This document shows positions 7,880-16,703 of a stretch of 64,000 bases of DNA, piece by piece; positions within the stretch are counted from its first letter, which is position 1; the number at the start of each line of letters is the position of its first letter. Made by a program: the position numbers and the translations under genes. The stretch spans positions 124,001 to 188,000 of the forward strand of contig NZ_QJSU01000003.1 in NCBI RefSeq assembly GCF_003217155.1, written 5' to 3'. A model generated the notes under the pieces. That model had not been told where the DNA came from and did no database searches. It saw only the letters and a list, made by a program, of their open reading frames with translations. This DNA is from Psychrobacter fozii (GTDB lineage: Bacteria; Pseudomonadota; Gammaproteobacteria; Pseudomonadales; Moraxellaceae).

Positions 7880-8713
7880 TCACAAAGGCTGTAACTGCGA
7901 CTGTAACTGCGAATGCAGCTGACCATGATTGGGCATCCCATACCAGTCTAACAGTTGCAGAAATGGCAAGTCCGCTAGGCTGTCACCAAAGCCAAAACTA
8001 GGTCGCTGACTGTCTAAATGATGGTCTAACAAAAACTTTACAGCATGATGCTTATGCACGGCACGCGGTAATATCGCTAGATTATTTGCATTCACGTGTA
8101 CATAAAAATCTTGATCAAAATCACGTACTAGGGATGGCAGCTTTTCAGCCAAATCTATCAATGCCTGATGGTTTTTGTGAGCATGTTTAATGGCCAGATA
8201 AATGGTTAATTCTTCATCAACAGAACCATTATGAAAGCTATCGATATGCGGTGTAAATACGAGCTGACTGCCATCACTTTTGCTGTAATTGGCGAATACT
8301 TGACTCAGTTGATTTAATTTATCCTGCAATGGTGCAAGCTCGTCATACATATGCTGTTGCCACTGGGCTTGTAGCTTGCCATCCTTGCTGAGAATAATCG
8401 CACCATGAGTCAGGACTTGCCAACTGTCAAAGGGCAGCTTCACGCGTTTGATTTCACTACGGTCACGGGCAGTGACGACTACCAACTCAGTGCTCGCAAG
8501 TAGCCAATTAAATAGCGCCGCTTGACGTTGACTCATAAAGCTTAATGGCTCGTCTTGCTTATTGACGGTCGCACAAACCAACTGCTCAGGTTCCGTAGTG
8601 GGTAAGTTCCACGCGTCAATTTTGCGTTGAGTTTGGAATAGCGTATCGTCTAAATCCATGAGTGCATAGGGTTTTACGATATTTGCATTGGGTTGAAAAA
8701 ATGGGGTGGTCAT
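7880..8713 (-). CDS. HAD-superfamily hydrolase (Cof/COG0561-like) of the Ter-associated pathway
   Basis: A 277-aa phosphatase. HAD motif I is LMDLDDTLF (18-26) with both Asp, motif II is the Thr of VVVTARDR (about 80), and motif IV is GFGDSLADLPFL (about 241-252). The insert between motifs II and IV is the large C2-type cap. It probably removes a phosphate from a sugar or nucleotide intermediate. It is 41 bases downstream of the PRTase-TRSP gene, so both are likely on one transcript. Confidence 0.85.
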   Translation of the reverse strand: MTTPFFQPNANIVKPYALMDLDDTLFQTQRKIDAWNLPTTEPEQLVCATVNKQDEPLSFMSQRQAALFNWLLASTELVVVTARDRSEIKRVKLPFDSWQVLTHGAIILSKDGKLQAQWQQHMYDELAPLQDKLNQLSQVFANYSKSDGSQLVFTPHIDSFHNGSVDEELTIYLAIKHAHKNHQALIDLAEKLPSLVRDFDQDFYVHVNANNLAILPRAVHKHHAVKFLLDHHLDSQRPSFGFGDSLADLPFLQLLDWYGMPNHGQLHSQLQSQLQPL

Positions 8714-8754
8714 AGAACCGTTCCTAAACGTTAAACAGAATGTTATATAGTAAA

Positions 8755-10056
8755 TTAAGGCGTAGGACTAACCACCAATACATTGTCCAAACCTTGCCAC
8801 ATGTCATCAACGCTATCGCTTGAAGTCTCCACGCACAACACAATCAAATTCCAATCGCTAGGCTCAACGTTATAGGCAAAGTTAGTCATACCAAGCCCAT
8901 AATTATCGCTAAAGCTTAGCATGGTGGTAATCGCACCACCTAAAGCAATGGGTGATCTTGTCAAAGCGCTAAAGTTAACCGTAGCCGTTGCCTCAGAGTC
9001 TTTAGCCTGACTTTCAAGCCATTCAGCCAATAAAAACGGCAGCCATACAAACTCATTACTGCCTAATACTAGAATTCGTTCAGGCAACTGCTGTTTGTCA
9101 AACGGTGCTTGATCACTAAAACTCGTCAATGCTGCTTGAAAGCTCTTCAGATAGTTATCGAATCCATCGGTACTATCGAGTGTGGGGAAGCGTCCCCACT
9201 TGCCCGTGTTGCCTAATGACTGACTACCAGCGTCAGTGGTATCGACCGATGGCATGATGATGGGTTCAGGATTGGGCGCATCCGTCCATTGCCAAGCGCC
9301 AGATAATAGGTGATGACGATGAAAGTCAATGTTCGGCAAGCGAGCAGATATGGAGTCGTCTATATCTGCTGCATCTTGATTCTGACTTAGAGACCAGTCA
9401 ACCAACGTGGTGAGATGCACTTGCTCTAATTGGCTTAGCCCTGCATTGCATAATGCTGTGACGACATTGACGCAAGTATTACCCGTTGACGCTTCATCGT
9501 CGACCATAATCAGAGTTTTACTGGCCAGTAGCTGCGCTTGCGTGGCTTTATCAGAGCTTTGATAAATGAGATGCTGGCTAGCATGGCTGTGGTCTTCGCT
9601 GAATGTGGTCAGCAACGTTTCACTGTTATCATCATTGTGTTGCGCATGACGCGTAGAGTTCAACAATAAAGCATTAGGGTAACGCGTTTGTAGTGCTTGA
9701 TGGACGCCAGCCGATAAGCCAACGGCCGTCTCTGCCATACCAATAACCAAAATCGGCTCAGGTAAATCGCTAGGCACTAAGTTTGCCAAATCCGTAAAAG
9801 CACTACGCATCGTACTAGGCGCTACCGGAATATGACGGCCTAAAACCTTTGATACGAATAAAAATGCACGTTTTGGGTTAATACGTTGGGCAAATCCGAG
9901 TAAGTCTTCTAATTGATAGTTGTCATCTTTTTGCGAGTCATTTTTAGCCGCTGCTGGATTAATTTTATAGGTCAGATCAAGCGTACCACGAGGTAAAGAG
10001 ATACTTCGCTTATAAGTTTTATTAGATGTCGTATTGTTTTTAGAATCAGTTATCAC
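8755..10056 (-). CDS. Phosphoribosyltransferase with C-terminal TRSP domain
   Basis: A 433-aa two-domain protein. The N-terminal part (about 20-250) has the PRTase core: ILVIGMAETAVGLSAGV (about 103-119) and the PRPP-binding loop LIMVDDEASTGNTCVN (about 182-197). The C-terminal part (about 325-433), with RILVLGSNEFVWLPFLLAEWLE, matches the TRSP domain found after PRTases in Ter islands. It would transfer a ribose-5-phosphate to or from a base-like acceptor. Its start overlaps the end of the NYN-TerD gene by 11 bases, indicating translational coupling. Confidence 0.85.
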   Translation of the reverse strand: MITDSKNNTTSNKTYKRSISLPRGTLDLTYKINPAAAKNDSQKDDNYQLEDLLGFAQRINPKRAFLFVSKVLGRHIPVAPSTMRSAFTDLANLVPSDLPEPILVIGMAETAVGLSAGVHQALQTRYPNALLLNSTRHAQHNDDNSETLLTTFSEDHSHASQHLIYQSSDKATQAQLLASKTLIMVDDEASTGNTCVNVVTALCNAGLSQLEQVHLTTLVDWSLSQNQDAADIDDSISARLPNIDFHRHHLLSGAWQWTDAPNPEPIIMPSVDTTDAGSQSLGNTGKWGRFPTLDSTDGFDNYLKSFQAALTSFSDQAPFDKQQLPERILVLGSNEFVWLPFLLAEWLESQAKDSEATATVNFSALTRSPIALGGAITTMLSFSDNYGLGMTNFAYNVEPSDWNLIVLCVETSSDSVDDMWQGLDNVLVVSPTP

Positions 10057-11368
10057 TTAGTTCTACTCCATATTTTTCACAGAGATAACGTAGGTCGCCA
10101 TCTATATTTTGATGTTTTGGCACAAACTGCCATTGGTTGCCAGTTCGGTTTAACGTAAATAATATTAGGCTTTTACCTGATTTATTTTGGACGTCAAATT
10201 TGCCTGAGAATAATAATGTATTTTGTTGCTCATCAGTGATATTTAATTCAATACTGGTTTGCTGTGGGTCAATTGCTAAGCTTCCCAATTCACTTGATAG
10301 CACGAAGTTAAGTTGTTCAATGCTAGTAGGTTGATGGTTTAGATCACAACTAAACTCAGAGACTGATGTATTACTTTCGAGCTGTTGGTTTAGCTCGATT
10401 GAACCATCCTCGCTATGCGTTTGACCATAAAATATCATATCTTCATCACCGCGTACCTTTGCAGTGGGAGTCACTCTAAATAAGACGGCATCGATAGTAG
10501 GTGCTGTTGATATTTTGACAAGAATAGGAGCAGCTGGGAACAGGTTAGAAGTTGGCTTAGTATTAATTGTTTTTTTATTAGCAGTTGTAGCGGCTGTTAA
10601 TGCCTTCTGTATTTTAATCTTTGCCCACATGCCATTAGATTGCTTTCTAATATCATATAAACGCAATGCAATCATTAAATTAGAAAATTTATCATAGCCA
10701 TACTTATCGAGTTTGATGTCATTATGGTTTTTACTAAGCTCGCTGGCTATATAAGATAGATTCGACCAACCATTATGGGCGTTAATATTTTCTTTGATTA
10801 TTTTATTTAATAAGTTAATTAAGTGCGTTTGTGTTTGTAACTGTTTAGTCGTCCATTGTTTTGATGAATTATTATTAGGTGCTCTTTTAGGAGAAAGGGT
10901 TGTTTGCGTAGAATTGCTATTATTCTGATCGACCAATAAATCTTCTACGTAAAAGAATTTATCACAAGCCCGCGAAAACGCGCTAACCGTGTTACGCTTT
11001 CCAAAGCCAAATACTTTTACATGGTTTTTGCGAATGCGTAAAGCCAGTGAGGTAAAGTCACTATCACTTGATATGAGACAAAATCCATCATAGTTATTGC
11101 TATACAGCAAATCCATGGCTTCGATGACCATGCCTATATCAGTGGCATTCTTGCCTTTAACATAAGCGAATTGCTGCATAGGATCGATAGCATATTTAAG
11201 TAATGCTTCTTGCCAACTTTGAATATGAGTATTTCCCCAATCACCATATATTTTTTTGCAAGTAATATGACCAAGCTTTTCTATTTCTTGCAAAATATGG
11301 CCAATATTTTTTGCTGATGCATTATCAGCATCGATAAGTATGGCTATATTTTTGAGCTGAGCTGACAT
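10046..11368 (-). CDS. NYN-domain nuclease fused to a LOTUS/OST-HTH domain and a TerD-like domain
   Basis: A 440-aa three-domain protein. Residues 5-145 are a NYN (PIN-like, LabA/DUF88) RNase domain with the full acidic set: D13 and D15 in LIDADN, D77 in NATDIG, D102 and D104 in SSDSDF. Residues about 175-255 resemble a LOTUS/OST-HTH RNA-binding winged helix. Residues about 285-437 are a TerD-like domain with KVRGDEDMIFYGQT, very close to the N-terminal domain of the TerA protein at 16704. The Ca2+-binding GDNRTGxGDGDDE motif of classic TerD is absent. It probably cleaves RNA under Ter control (inferred). It is the second gene of the leftward operon. Confidence 0.85.
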   Translation of the reverse strand: MSAQLKNIAILIDADNASAKNIGHILQEIEKLGHITCKKIYGDWGNTHIQSWQEALLKYAIDPMQQFAYVKGKNATDIGMVIEAMDLLYSNNYDGFCLISSDSDFTSLALRIRKNHVKVFGFGKRNTVSAFSRACDKFFYVEDLLVDQNNSNSTQTTLSPKRAPNNNSSKQWTTKQLQTQTHLINLLNKIIKENINAHNGWSNLSYIASELSKNHNDIKLDKYGYDKFSNLMIALRLYDIRKQSNGMWAKIKIQKALTAATTANKKTINTKPTSNLFPAAPILVKISTAPTIDAVLFRVTPTAKVRGDEDMIFYGQTHSEDGSIELNQQLESNTSVSEFSCDLNHQPTSIEQLNFVLSSELGSLAIDPQQTSIELNITDEQQNTLLFSGKFDVQNKSGKSLILFTLNRTGNQWQFVPKHQNIDGDLRYLCEKYGVELSDN

Positions 11369-11440
11369 TTATATTCCCTAATACGTTTTCTTTAAGTCAC
11401 TGTTTTATATTTTTTAGGTTCGTTCCATGATTCTTTAACC

Positions 11441-12676
11441 TCAACCTTGACAGCCAACCAGCCATAGCGCACTACGGCTTTGTTTGCTCAACTGCGGTGT
11501 GGTTAGTGGTGGCACTTTTGTATGAGGCGAGTCTGATAAATCACCTAAGCCAATGCCAGCACTGGCCAGTAGGGCAGATAATAACTGAAATTTCACTGCA
11601 TAGTTCATGTTTTGTGCATGCTCGTGGACGAGGCTAGAGGTTACCATGCCGACAACTTCACCAGTAGGCAGTAATAAAGGGCTGCCACTAGATCCGGGCT
11701 GAATGGGTGCGGTGAATTGCATATAGCGAATATCATCGCCAAACCCTGTCAGACCTGAGATACAACCTTGCGTGACTTGCAGTTGGCTACTTAGTCCTGA
11801 CAGCGGGAATCCCAATGTCGTAATGGTCTCTCCCAAATTATCAGAGCATCGCTGTGCTAATGGCAAATAGCTAGGCAGAGGTTCGCTCACTCGAATAATA
11901 GCTGAGTCGCTGCCAATATCGCTGAGGACTACTTGCGCTTCGCGATCAGGTTGGCCTTGCTGACGGATACCAATCATCGCCGCCGACTCAATGACATGAT
12001 AGCAGGTCAATAGGTGATAGGGGTCAATAGCGAATGCCGTTCCCGTCCAAGTTTCGCCAGGCTGAACGTGACGTGGGGGACGCGACTCGTTGTTTGGCTG
12101 AGTTCGCTGTTGCTGCTGAGCCGCTTGAATTAGCGCATGCGTATCTGGCGGACGGGTATCGAGACTGATTCCGACTCGATGCTCTACGCTTGCTAGTCCT
12201 TGCGTAGAGCTTTCACCCAGTGCACGGCATTTAAACTGGCCATTACGTCGATATATTTCCAATACAATGGCGGCTTTAATATGACGCTCATTTGCAGTGA
12301 AATCATATTTAATCGCGCCATTATTGAGTGTTAGACAGATATTGTTGAGCTCAATCGCTGGCAAGTTGAGGCTTGGATCATGATAAACATATGCAATCAG
12401 TTGCAAAGAAACAACAGCTTGCGTATCAAACAGTTTGGTCAAATCTAGCTGCCATACGTTTGGATTATTATTATCGTCTAACTGAGCCCAGTCCTTAGGC
12501 TCATGAAGATAGGCAGGACTACAAGCTGCTTTACGATGTTCATCTAACGGCAGCCATATCAGTCCAAGTTGCTGCCCAAATATAAGCTGGTCTGTTGTAG
12601 AAAAAGCAACCGAACAATTAGATTGCGTGATAATCGTATTTGCTCCTAGCACTAACGCGGTCTGTACAGTCATCAT
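11441..12676 (-). CDS. TerD-like domain fused to a trypsin-like (S1C/DegP-type) serine protease
   Basis: A 411-aa protein. Residues 1-175 form a TerD-like domain (strands ending KAAIVLEIYRRNGQFKCRALGE). An Ala/Gln-rich linker (about 180-205) precedes a trypsin-like domain, about 208-375. The triad is visible: H227 in LLTCYHVIE, D257 in GSDSAIIRV and S330 in PGSSGSPL, with the supporting GxGxxF-like opening TGTAFAI. No signal peptide or PDZ domain is seen, so it should act in the cytoplasm. It is the first gene of the leftward operon and has a 718-base regulatory region upstream. Its targets are unknown. Confidence 0.85.
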   Translation of the reverse strand: MMTVQTALVLGANTIITQSNCSVAFSTTDQLIFGQQLGLIWLPLDEHRKAACSPAYLHEPKDWAQLDDNNNPNVWQLDLTKLFDTQAVVSLQLIAYVYHDPSLNLPAIELNNICLTLNNGAIKYDFTANERHIKAAIVLEIYRRNGQFKCRALGESSTQGLASVEHRVGISLDTRPPDTHALIQAAQQQQRTQPNNESRPPRHVQPGETWTGTAFAIDPYHLLTCYHVIESAAMIGIRQQGQPDREAQVVLSDIGSDSAIIRVSEPLPSYLPLAQRCSDNLGETITTLGFPLSGLSSQLQVTQGCISGLTGFGDDIRYMQFTAPIQPGSSGSPLLLPTGEVVGMVTSSLVHEHAQNMNYAVKFQLLSALLASAGIGLGDLSDSPHTKVPPLTTPQLSKQSRSALWLVGCQG

Positions 12677-13394
12677 ATGCCTCTAATTGAGTTGATTATA
12701 AATCATTATAGACAGTTTTTAGATAGCTGTTTAAATAACTATGGGGTCATTATAAAAAACCGATATTTGTCTATTGTAGTGGTTTTTGTTTATAATTTGG
12801 CATAGAATGATTAAAATACCGTCATGCCGATCTTGAATAAAAACATCTAGCAAATAGTGAGATTCAAAAACCAATCCAAGCTATCCTTTTAAAGCCCTGC
12901 GATATATTTATAATTAGATAAGATAACTTTCCATTTTTATTCACCACCACCTATCGGATAATATTGCCATTTATCCGACAATATTAAGTTAAGTCTTGTC
13001 ATAATATATCTATTCGGTAATAATGCTGCTTAATTACTTCTATAAAGTAACTAAATTTTATCAGATTAGGATTAAGTAGTAGTTGTATATCTAAATACCA
13101 TCTATGAGTACCCCTCTTGCCTTAAAAGTATAAGAAAATAATGATATATAAAGCTGTGCTTAATTATGAGTGATAAAAAAATTATCAAAAGATTAAAATA
13201 TATGGATTTGGTTGTTTTATAACACTCATAATTAAAAGAAAAAAATGTATTAAACACTGCTTTCTCATTGTATTTGTGCGACAACAAAGTCGGCAAACCA
13301 CAAGTCTGAAACTGAATTTATATTAATCGTTGAGCTTGGCCAGATAGTTTGTTATCAAGAAAGTTTAGCGATATTTTTAGAAAAGGAGTAATCT
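12677..13394. promoter_or_regulatory. Long AT-rich divergent control region with inverted repeats
   Basis: No credible gene is seen in these 718 bases, which separate the leftward protease operon from the rightward V4R-like gene. Two structures stand out. Interlaced inverted words TCGGATAA/TTATCCGA and TAATATTG/CAATATTA lie at 12954-12986. A 13-bp perfect inverted repeat TTAATTATGAGTG (13160-13172) / CACTCATAATTAA (13223-13235) extends 6 bp further with a 2-base bulge. AT content is well above the neighbouring genes. Confidence 0.5.
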
Positions 13395-14129
13395 TTGAAA
13401 TTTTCTTGTTCATTGGAAACGTCTTCTGAGCGGATTCGTTTGGTTAATGTTATCTCGCCACTTATTAAAGCAGGTTACCAACTCGTAACCCAAAGACAAG
13501 AGCCTTCAGAAAACGGTGGCAACATTATTCATGTTGTTGCCAAAAGCCAGGGATCAAAGACACAAGAAGATTTAATCGATGATCTTTCTTCTATCGAAGG
13601 CTGTACACTTTTTCAGCTAGAGATAGATGGAGAGGGAAGTGCGGATACAATACCATCAGCAGTAGCATCAGCACCACCACCGGTAACACAAGATTTGGAT
13701 CAGAAAAATGCGTTAGCAGCTATTGGTGCACAGTATCCTGATATTGCCGATATCGTTAGGCACTATGAGGCCAGTTTGCCACATGAGAGTCGTGCTAAGG
13801 CAATGCATGAATTAGGACGCAAAGTGGGAAGTGGGATCTACAAGCGTGACTATTCACTTGGTAGCCCATTAAAAATGCCAACCACGATTAATCGCGAACT
13901 TGTACCAGCATTAAAGAGCTTTTCTAAAGTTAAAGCTAAGAACAATTTGGTTGCCTTGACTAAATGTCCATTCTGCAAGTTGTCAGATAGCAACCATTCA
14001 GGCTGTCACTTTGTAGTGGGTTACATAGATGGTTTCTTATCAAGTAATCCTGCCGTAGACAGAGTTCGGGTTGAGGAATCAAGTTGTGGCGCTGGCACTA
14101 CCAATATTTGTGAATTTATCATCTGGTAG
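13395..14129 (+). CDS. ACT-like/V4R-like sensor protein (putative)
   Basis: A 244-aa soluble protein. Residues 1-75 have an ACT-like alternation (MKFSCSLETSSERIRLVNVI...VVAKSQG). A flexible Pro/Ala stretch (about 80-105) follows. The C-terminal half resembles the V4R domain: a GRKVGSGIY helix, CPFC (about 192-195), SGCHFVVGYIDGFL (about 203-216), and the final VEESSCGAGTTNICEF, which matches the Cys..G...C.F ending of V4R proteins. V4R domains bind small hydrophobic ligands or metals, so a sensing role is inferred. It starts at TTG, with AAAGGAG 8 bases upstream. The MHYT gene follows 124 bases later. Confidence 0.5.
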   Translation: MKFSCSLETSSERIRLVNVISPLIKAGYQLVTQRQEPSENGGNIIHVVAKSQGSKTQEDLIDDLSSIEGCTLFQLEIDGEGSADTIPSAVASAPPPVTQDLDQKNALAAIGAQYPDIADIVRHYEASLPHESRAKAMHELGRKVGSGIYKRDYSLGSPLKMPTTINRELVPALKSFSKVKAKNNLVALTKCPFCKLSDSNHSGCHFVVGYIDGFLSSNPAVDRVRVEESSCGAGTTNICEFIIW

Positions 14130-14253
14130 AAAATAATTATTCATAGACAGTTGAATGCCTATGAAAAACAGTAATAAATGCATAAAGCAATGTCAGTTCA
14201 TTAAAATGCACATTGCTTAAGCTCAGTTTTTATTAAATATAAAGGTCGAAAAA

Positions 14254-14997
14254 ATGATTGAAGTTGAATATAACCTGCTTTTGGTGTTTATCTCATATGT
14301 TATTGCCGTAATGGGCTCTTACGTTGGTCTAAACCTTGCCATTCGCGTGCCATCAGCCAAACCAGGAGGCGATCTGTACTTTTGGGTAGCGTTATCTTCA
14401 ATCGCGATCGGTGGTGCCATTTGGTCTATGCATTATATTGGTATGATGGCCGTTGATATGAAAATGCCGGTCACTTATGATTTGGGTTTGACCGTTATTT
14501 CAATGCTACTTGCTATTTTGTTTGTGGCCGTTGGTATTGTTATCGTTGGACGCGGCGCGTCAAGTATTGCCAAGTTGATCAGTGGTGGCGTGCTTACTGG
14601 ACTGGGTGTTGCAGCAATGCACTATACAGGTATGGCTTCAATGCAGATGGATGCAACCATGTCATATAATATACCACTGTTAATCACTTCAATCGTCATT
14701 GCTATCGTGGCAGCTATCTCTGCGTTATGGTTGGCATTTAACCTACGTGGTACGGTTCAGCGCTTTGGTAGTGCATTCATTATGGGTATCGCTGTTTGTG
14801 GTATGCATTATACTGGTGTAGCAGCGATGGAGATGAGCGTTACAGCGGGTCACACAATGTCTATGAGTCATACACATGATGGTGCGATTAATTCATCGAT
14901 TATCATCTTTATCGGTTCAGCGATTGTACTTGGCTTACTATGGTTCTTAGCATCTAAAAATGCTCCTAAACAAGAAAACTTAGTATTCGGCGAGTAA
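14254..14997 (+). CDS. Stand-alone MHYT-domain membrane sensor
   Basis: A 247-aa integral membrane protein with about seven transmembrane helices and three copies of the MHYT motif: WSMHYIGMM (about 58-66), AAMHYTGMA (about 121-129) and GMHYTGVAAME (about 182-192). MHYT domains are thought to bind copper through the Met and His residues and to sense O2, CO or NO. No GGDEF, EAL or other output domain follows, which is unusual. The His/Met-rich loop HTMSMSHTHDG (about 204-214) adds more metal ligands. AAAGG precedes the ATG. Pairing with the V4R-like gene suggests a signal relay, which is inference. Confidence 0.85.
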   Translation: MIEVEYNLLLVFISYVIAVMGSYVGLNLAIRVPSAKPGGDLYFWVALSSIAIGGAIWSMHYIGMMAVDMKMPVTYDLGLTVISMLLAILFVAVGIVIVGRGASSIAKLISGGVLTGLGVAAMHYTGMASMQMDATMSYNIPLLITSIVIAIVAAISALWLAFNLRGTVQRFGSAFIMGIAVCGMHYTGVAAMEMSVTAGHTMSMSHTHDGAINSSIIIFIGSAIVLGLLWFLASKNAPKQENLVFGE

Positions 14998-15000
14998 TGA

Positions 15001-15106
15001 TATAGTTGATTCAGTTAAAGAGAGAGTCAAAGCAACCGAGTACAGAGGTATATGTGATATCTCAAGCGAGGTTAACATGTCACTCTTTTATAGAGGATTA
15101 ACTATA
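15001..15106 (+). repeat. Dispersed intergenic repeat, family R1, full-length copy
   Basis: Starts TATAGTTGATTCAGTTAAAG and ends TAGAGGATTAACTATA, with imperfect terminal inverted repeats and an AGCGAGGTTAAC core. It has about the same length as the 33996-34102 copy, which is in the opposite orientation. It begins 3 bases after the MHYT stop. Confidence 0.8.
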
Positions 15107-15144
15107 AGCCATTGTTGTTCTGTTTATTGAATGGTTAATACAAT

Positions 15145-15183
15145 AAAAAGGTTTTTAGATATTATTCTAAAAACCTTTTTTTG
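15145..15183. terminator. Bidirectional terminator between MHYT and ATP-grasp genes
   Basis: AAAAAGGTTTTTAGA-TATTA-TTCTAAAAACCTTTTTTT forms a long stem flanked by A and T runs in a convergent gene gap. Confidence 0.9.
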
Positions 15184-15223
15184 TGTGGAATAGCTGATGT
15201 ATAGCTAAGGGATTATCTACAGT

Positions 15224-16372
15224 CTAATCCATTGTAGTTTCTTCGATTTTTACACCCATCATGATTGAACGTACTTGGCAAGGTACTATCTTTTGAGCGA
15301 TATCAGCTAGCCTTGGTTTATCAGTCAAGCCTAACCAGTATGCAAAGCCGACCTGTGTTAAATCCACACCGCTATGAGTTGTGTAGCCAATACCACCAGA
15401 TGGGCGACTATTAATCTCAAGTACACGGTGCTGACCCTCATCATCGGCCTTGGTTTGTACACTGACGATACCATCACAGTTGAAAGCTTTGATTAATGGA
15501 ATGACGACATCCATAACGGATTGCTCGTAGCCGATATGCTGGATTTTCCCTGTTTTATAACGAGTAATAGCGGCCAGTACTTCACCATATTCGCATGCTA
15601 CATCGATAGAGTACTCTTGCCCTGACAAGTAAGGCATTAATAGCATTGGAATAGGGCGCTCATGCACCATTAAGCTGTTTGTATACGCATTTATAAATTG
15701 GGCAGTGCTGATTTTCTTCTCTTCGGTAAAGTATAAATGCTCAAAGCTATCGTATTTCTCTTCTTCTGTTTTACCTAAATCTAACCGCCAAAACCCTTGC
15801 GCAAAAATACCAGTGACTGGTTTGACACACAAAGGCTGATGGCCATGTTCGGCAAGTAGCGCCTCAAGCTGCTCAGTCGTATCAAAGCGCCACGCATCAG
15901 CGACAGGTATGTCATGAGAATGGCACTGTTGCATAAAAGCAAATTTATCATCGATTGATTCTAACGATGCAACACTGGTTGCGCCGGTCAATAAGCGAAT
16001 ACCTGCTGCATCAAATACCTCTCGATGGGCCTCATAATCAATACCATTTCGACCAGTCAATAATACCTTTACGTTGTGCTGTTGAGCCTGTTCTAGGACG
16101 AACTGCCAACGCGGTATAACGGGCTCAGGTTCAACGTCCACTTCATCGAGGCTACCTATAGAAGCTATAGTAGGTTCAAGATAGACATCATCCGCAAACT
16201 CAAAAATTTCAGGTCTATCGTGACGGTGTGAGGCGATGATATTGAATGGTGTCTCAGATTGGGTCTTTAATGCTTGTAAGCTGGCTAACATATCACGCTG
16301 GCTTGACTGGCCTTCGGCTAACCAAGCTGCAGTTGGCGTTGTATGGTGACTATCGTTAGCAATGTTATGCAT
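15224..16372 (-). CDS. ATP-grasp ligase of the Ter-associated pathway
   Basis: A 382-aa ATP-grasp enzyme. The ATP-binding Lys region is HQPLCVKPVTGIFAQGF (about 175-191). The metal-binding and carboxylate region is VSVQTKADDEGQHRVLEINSR (about 303-323), followed by PSGGIGYTTHSGVDL. These are the conserved ATP-grasp core with the Glu-x-Asn pair. It should join a carboxylate to an amine or thiol via an acyl-phosphate. ATP-grasp genes of this type accompany the PRTase/HAD/aldolase module in Ter islands, so it probably completes the same metabolite. It is transcribed divergently from terA across a 331-base gap. Substrate unknown. Confidence 0.85.
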   Translation of the reverse strand: MHNIANDSHHTTPTAAWLAEGQSSQRDMLASLQALKTQSETPFNIIASHRHDRPEIFEFADDVYLEPTIASIGSLDEVDVEPEPVIPRWQFVLEQAQQHNVKVLLTGRNGIDYEAHREVFDAAGIRLLTGATSVASLESIDDKFAFMQQCHSHDIPVADAWRFDTTEQLEALLAEHGHQPLCVKPVTGIFAQGFWRLDLGKTEEEKYDSFEHLYFTEEKKISTAQFINAYTNSLMVHERPIPMLLMPYLSGQEYSIDVACEYGEVLAAITRYKTGKIQHIGYEQSVMDVVIPLIKAFNCDGIVSVQTKADDEGQHRVLEINSRPSGGIGYTTHSGVDLTQVGFAYWLGLTDKPRLADIAQKIVPCQVRSIMMGVKIEETTMD

Positions 16373-16703
16373 AATTCTCTCAGCAGTATCATAAGTGTTA
16401 GATATAATTGGATAACGAAATACCGTTATCGCAAAACCAACAGCAATCTAGATAAGCTAAAAATGTAGTTAACCATCCAAGTCATCATATTGCTGATAGT
16501 AGCGCTATTATATACAAATGCTAGGCGTTATAAATGATACTGATAAAATAGTATGAACAAGAATGCTTAAGATTTATTGTGGGGTTTTTAGTACTTAACA
16601 GAAGGCGTGTACCGACTAAAAATCTTGTAATAACCGTGCTACTATATGCTGATAGTAGACATAATAAATACATCGATATAATAAATAAATGAAAGGATGA
16701 GTA
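16373..16703. promoter_or_regulatory. Divergent promoter region of the ATP-grasp and terA genes
   Basis: No gene is seen in these 331 AT-rich bases. The 12-base word TGCTGATAGTAG occurs twice in the same orientation, at 16491-16502 and 16647-16658. A repeat of this length in a short divergent promoter is a candidate binding site for a common regulator. No promoter boxes are assigned. Confidence 0.4.

Noticed and set aside
13102-13296. 64-codon frame on the minus strand
   Set aside because: It lies in a very AT-rich control region, is Phe/Ile/Tyr-rich as expected of random AT-rich DNA, and overlaps the inverted repeat.
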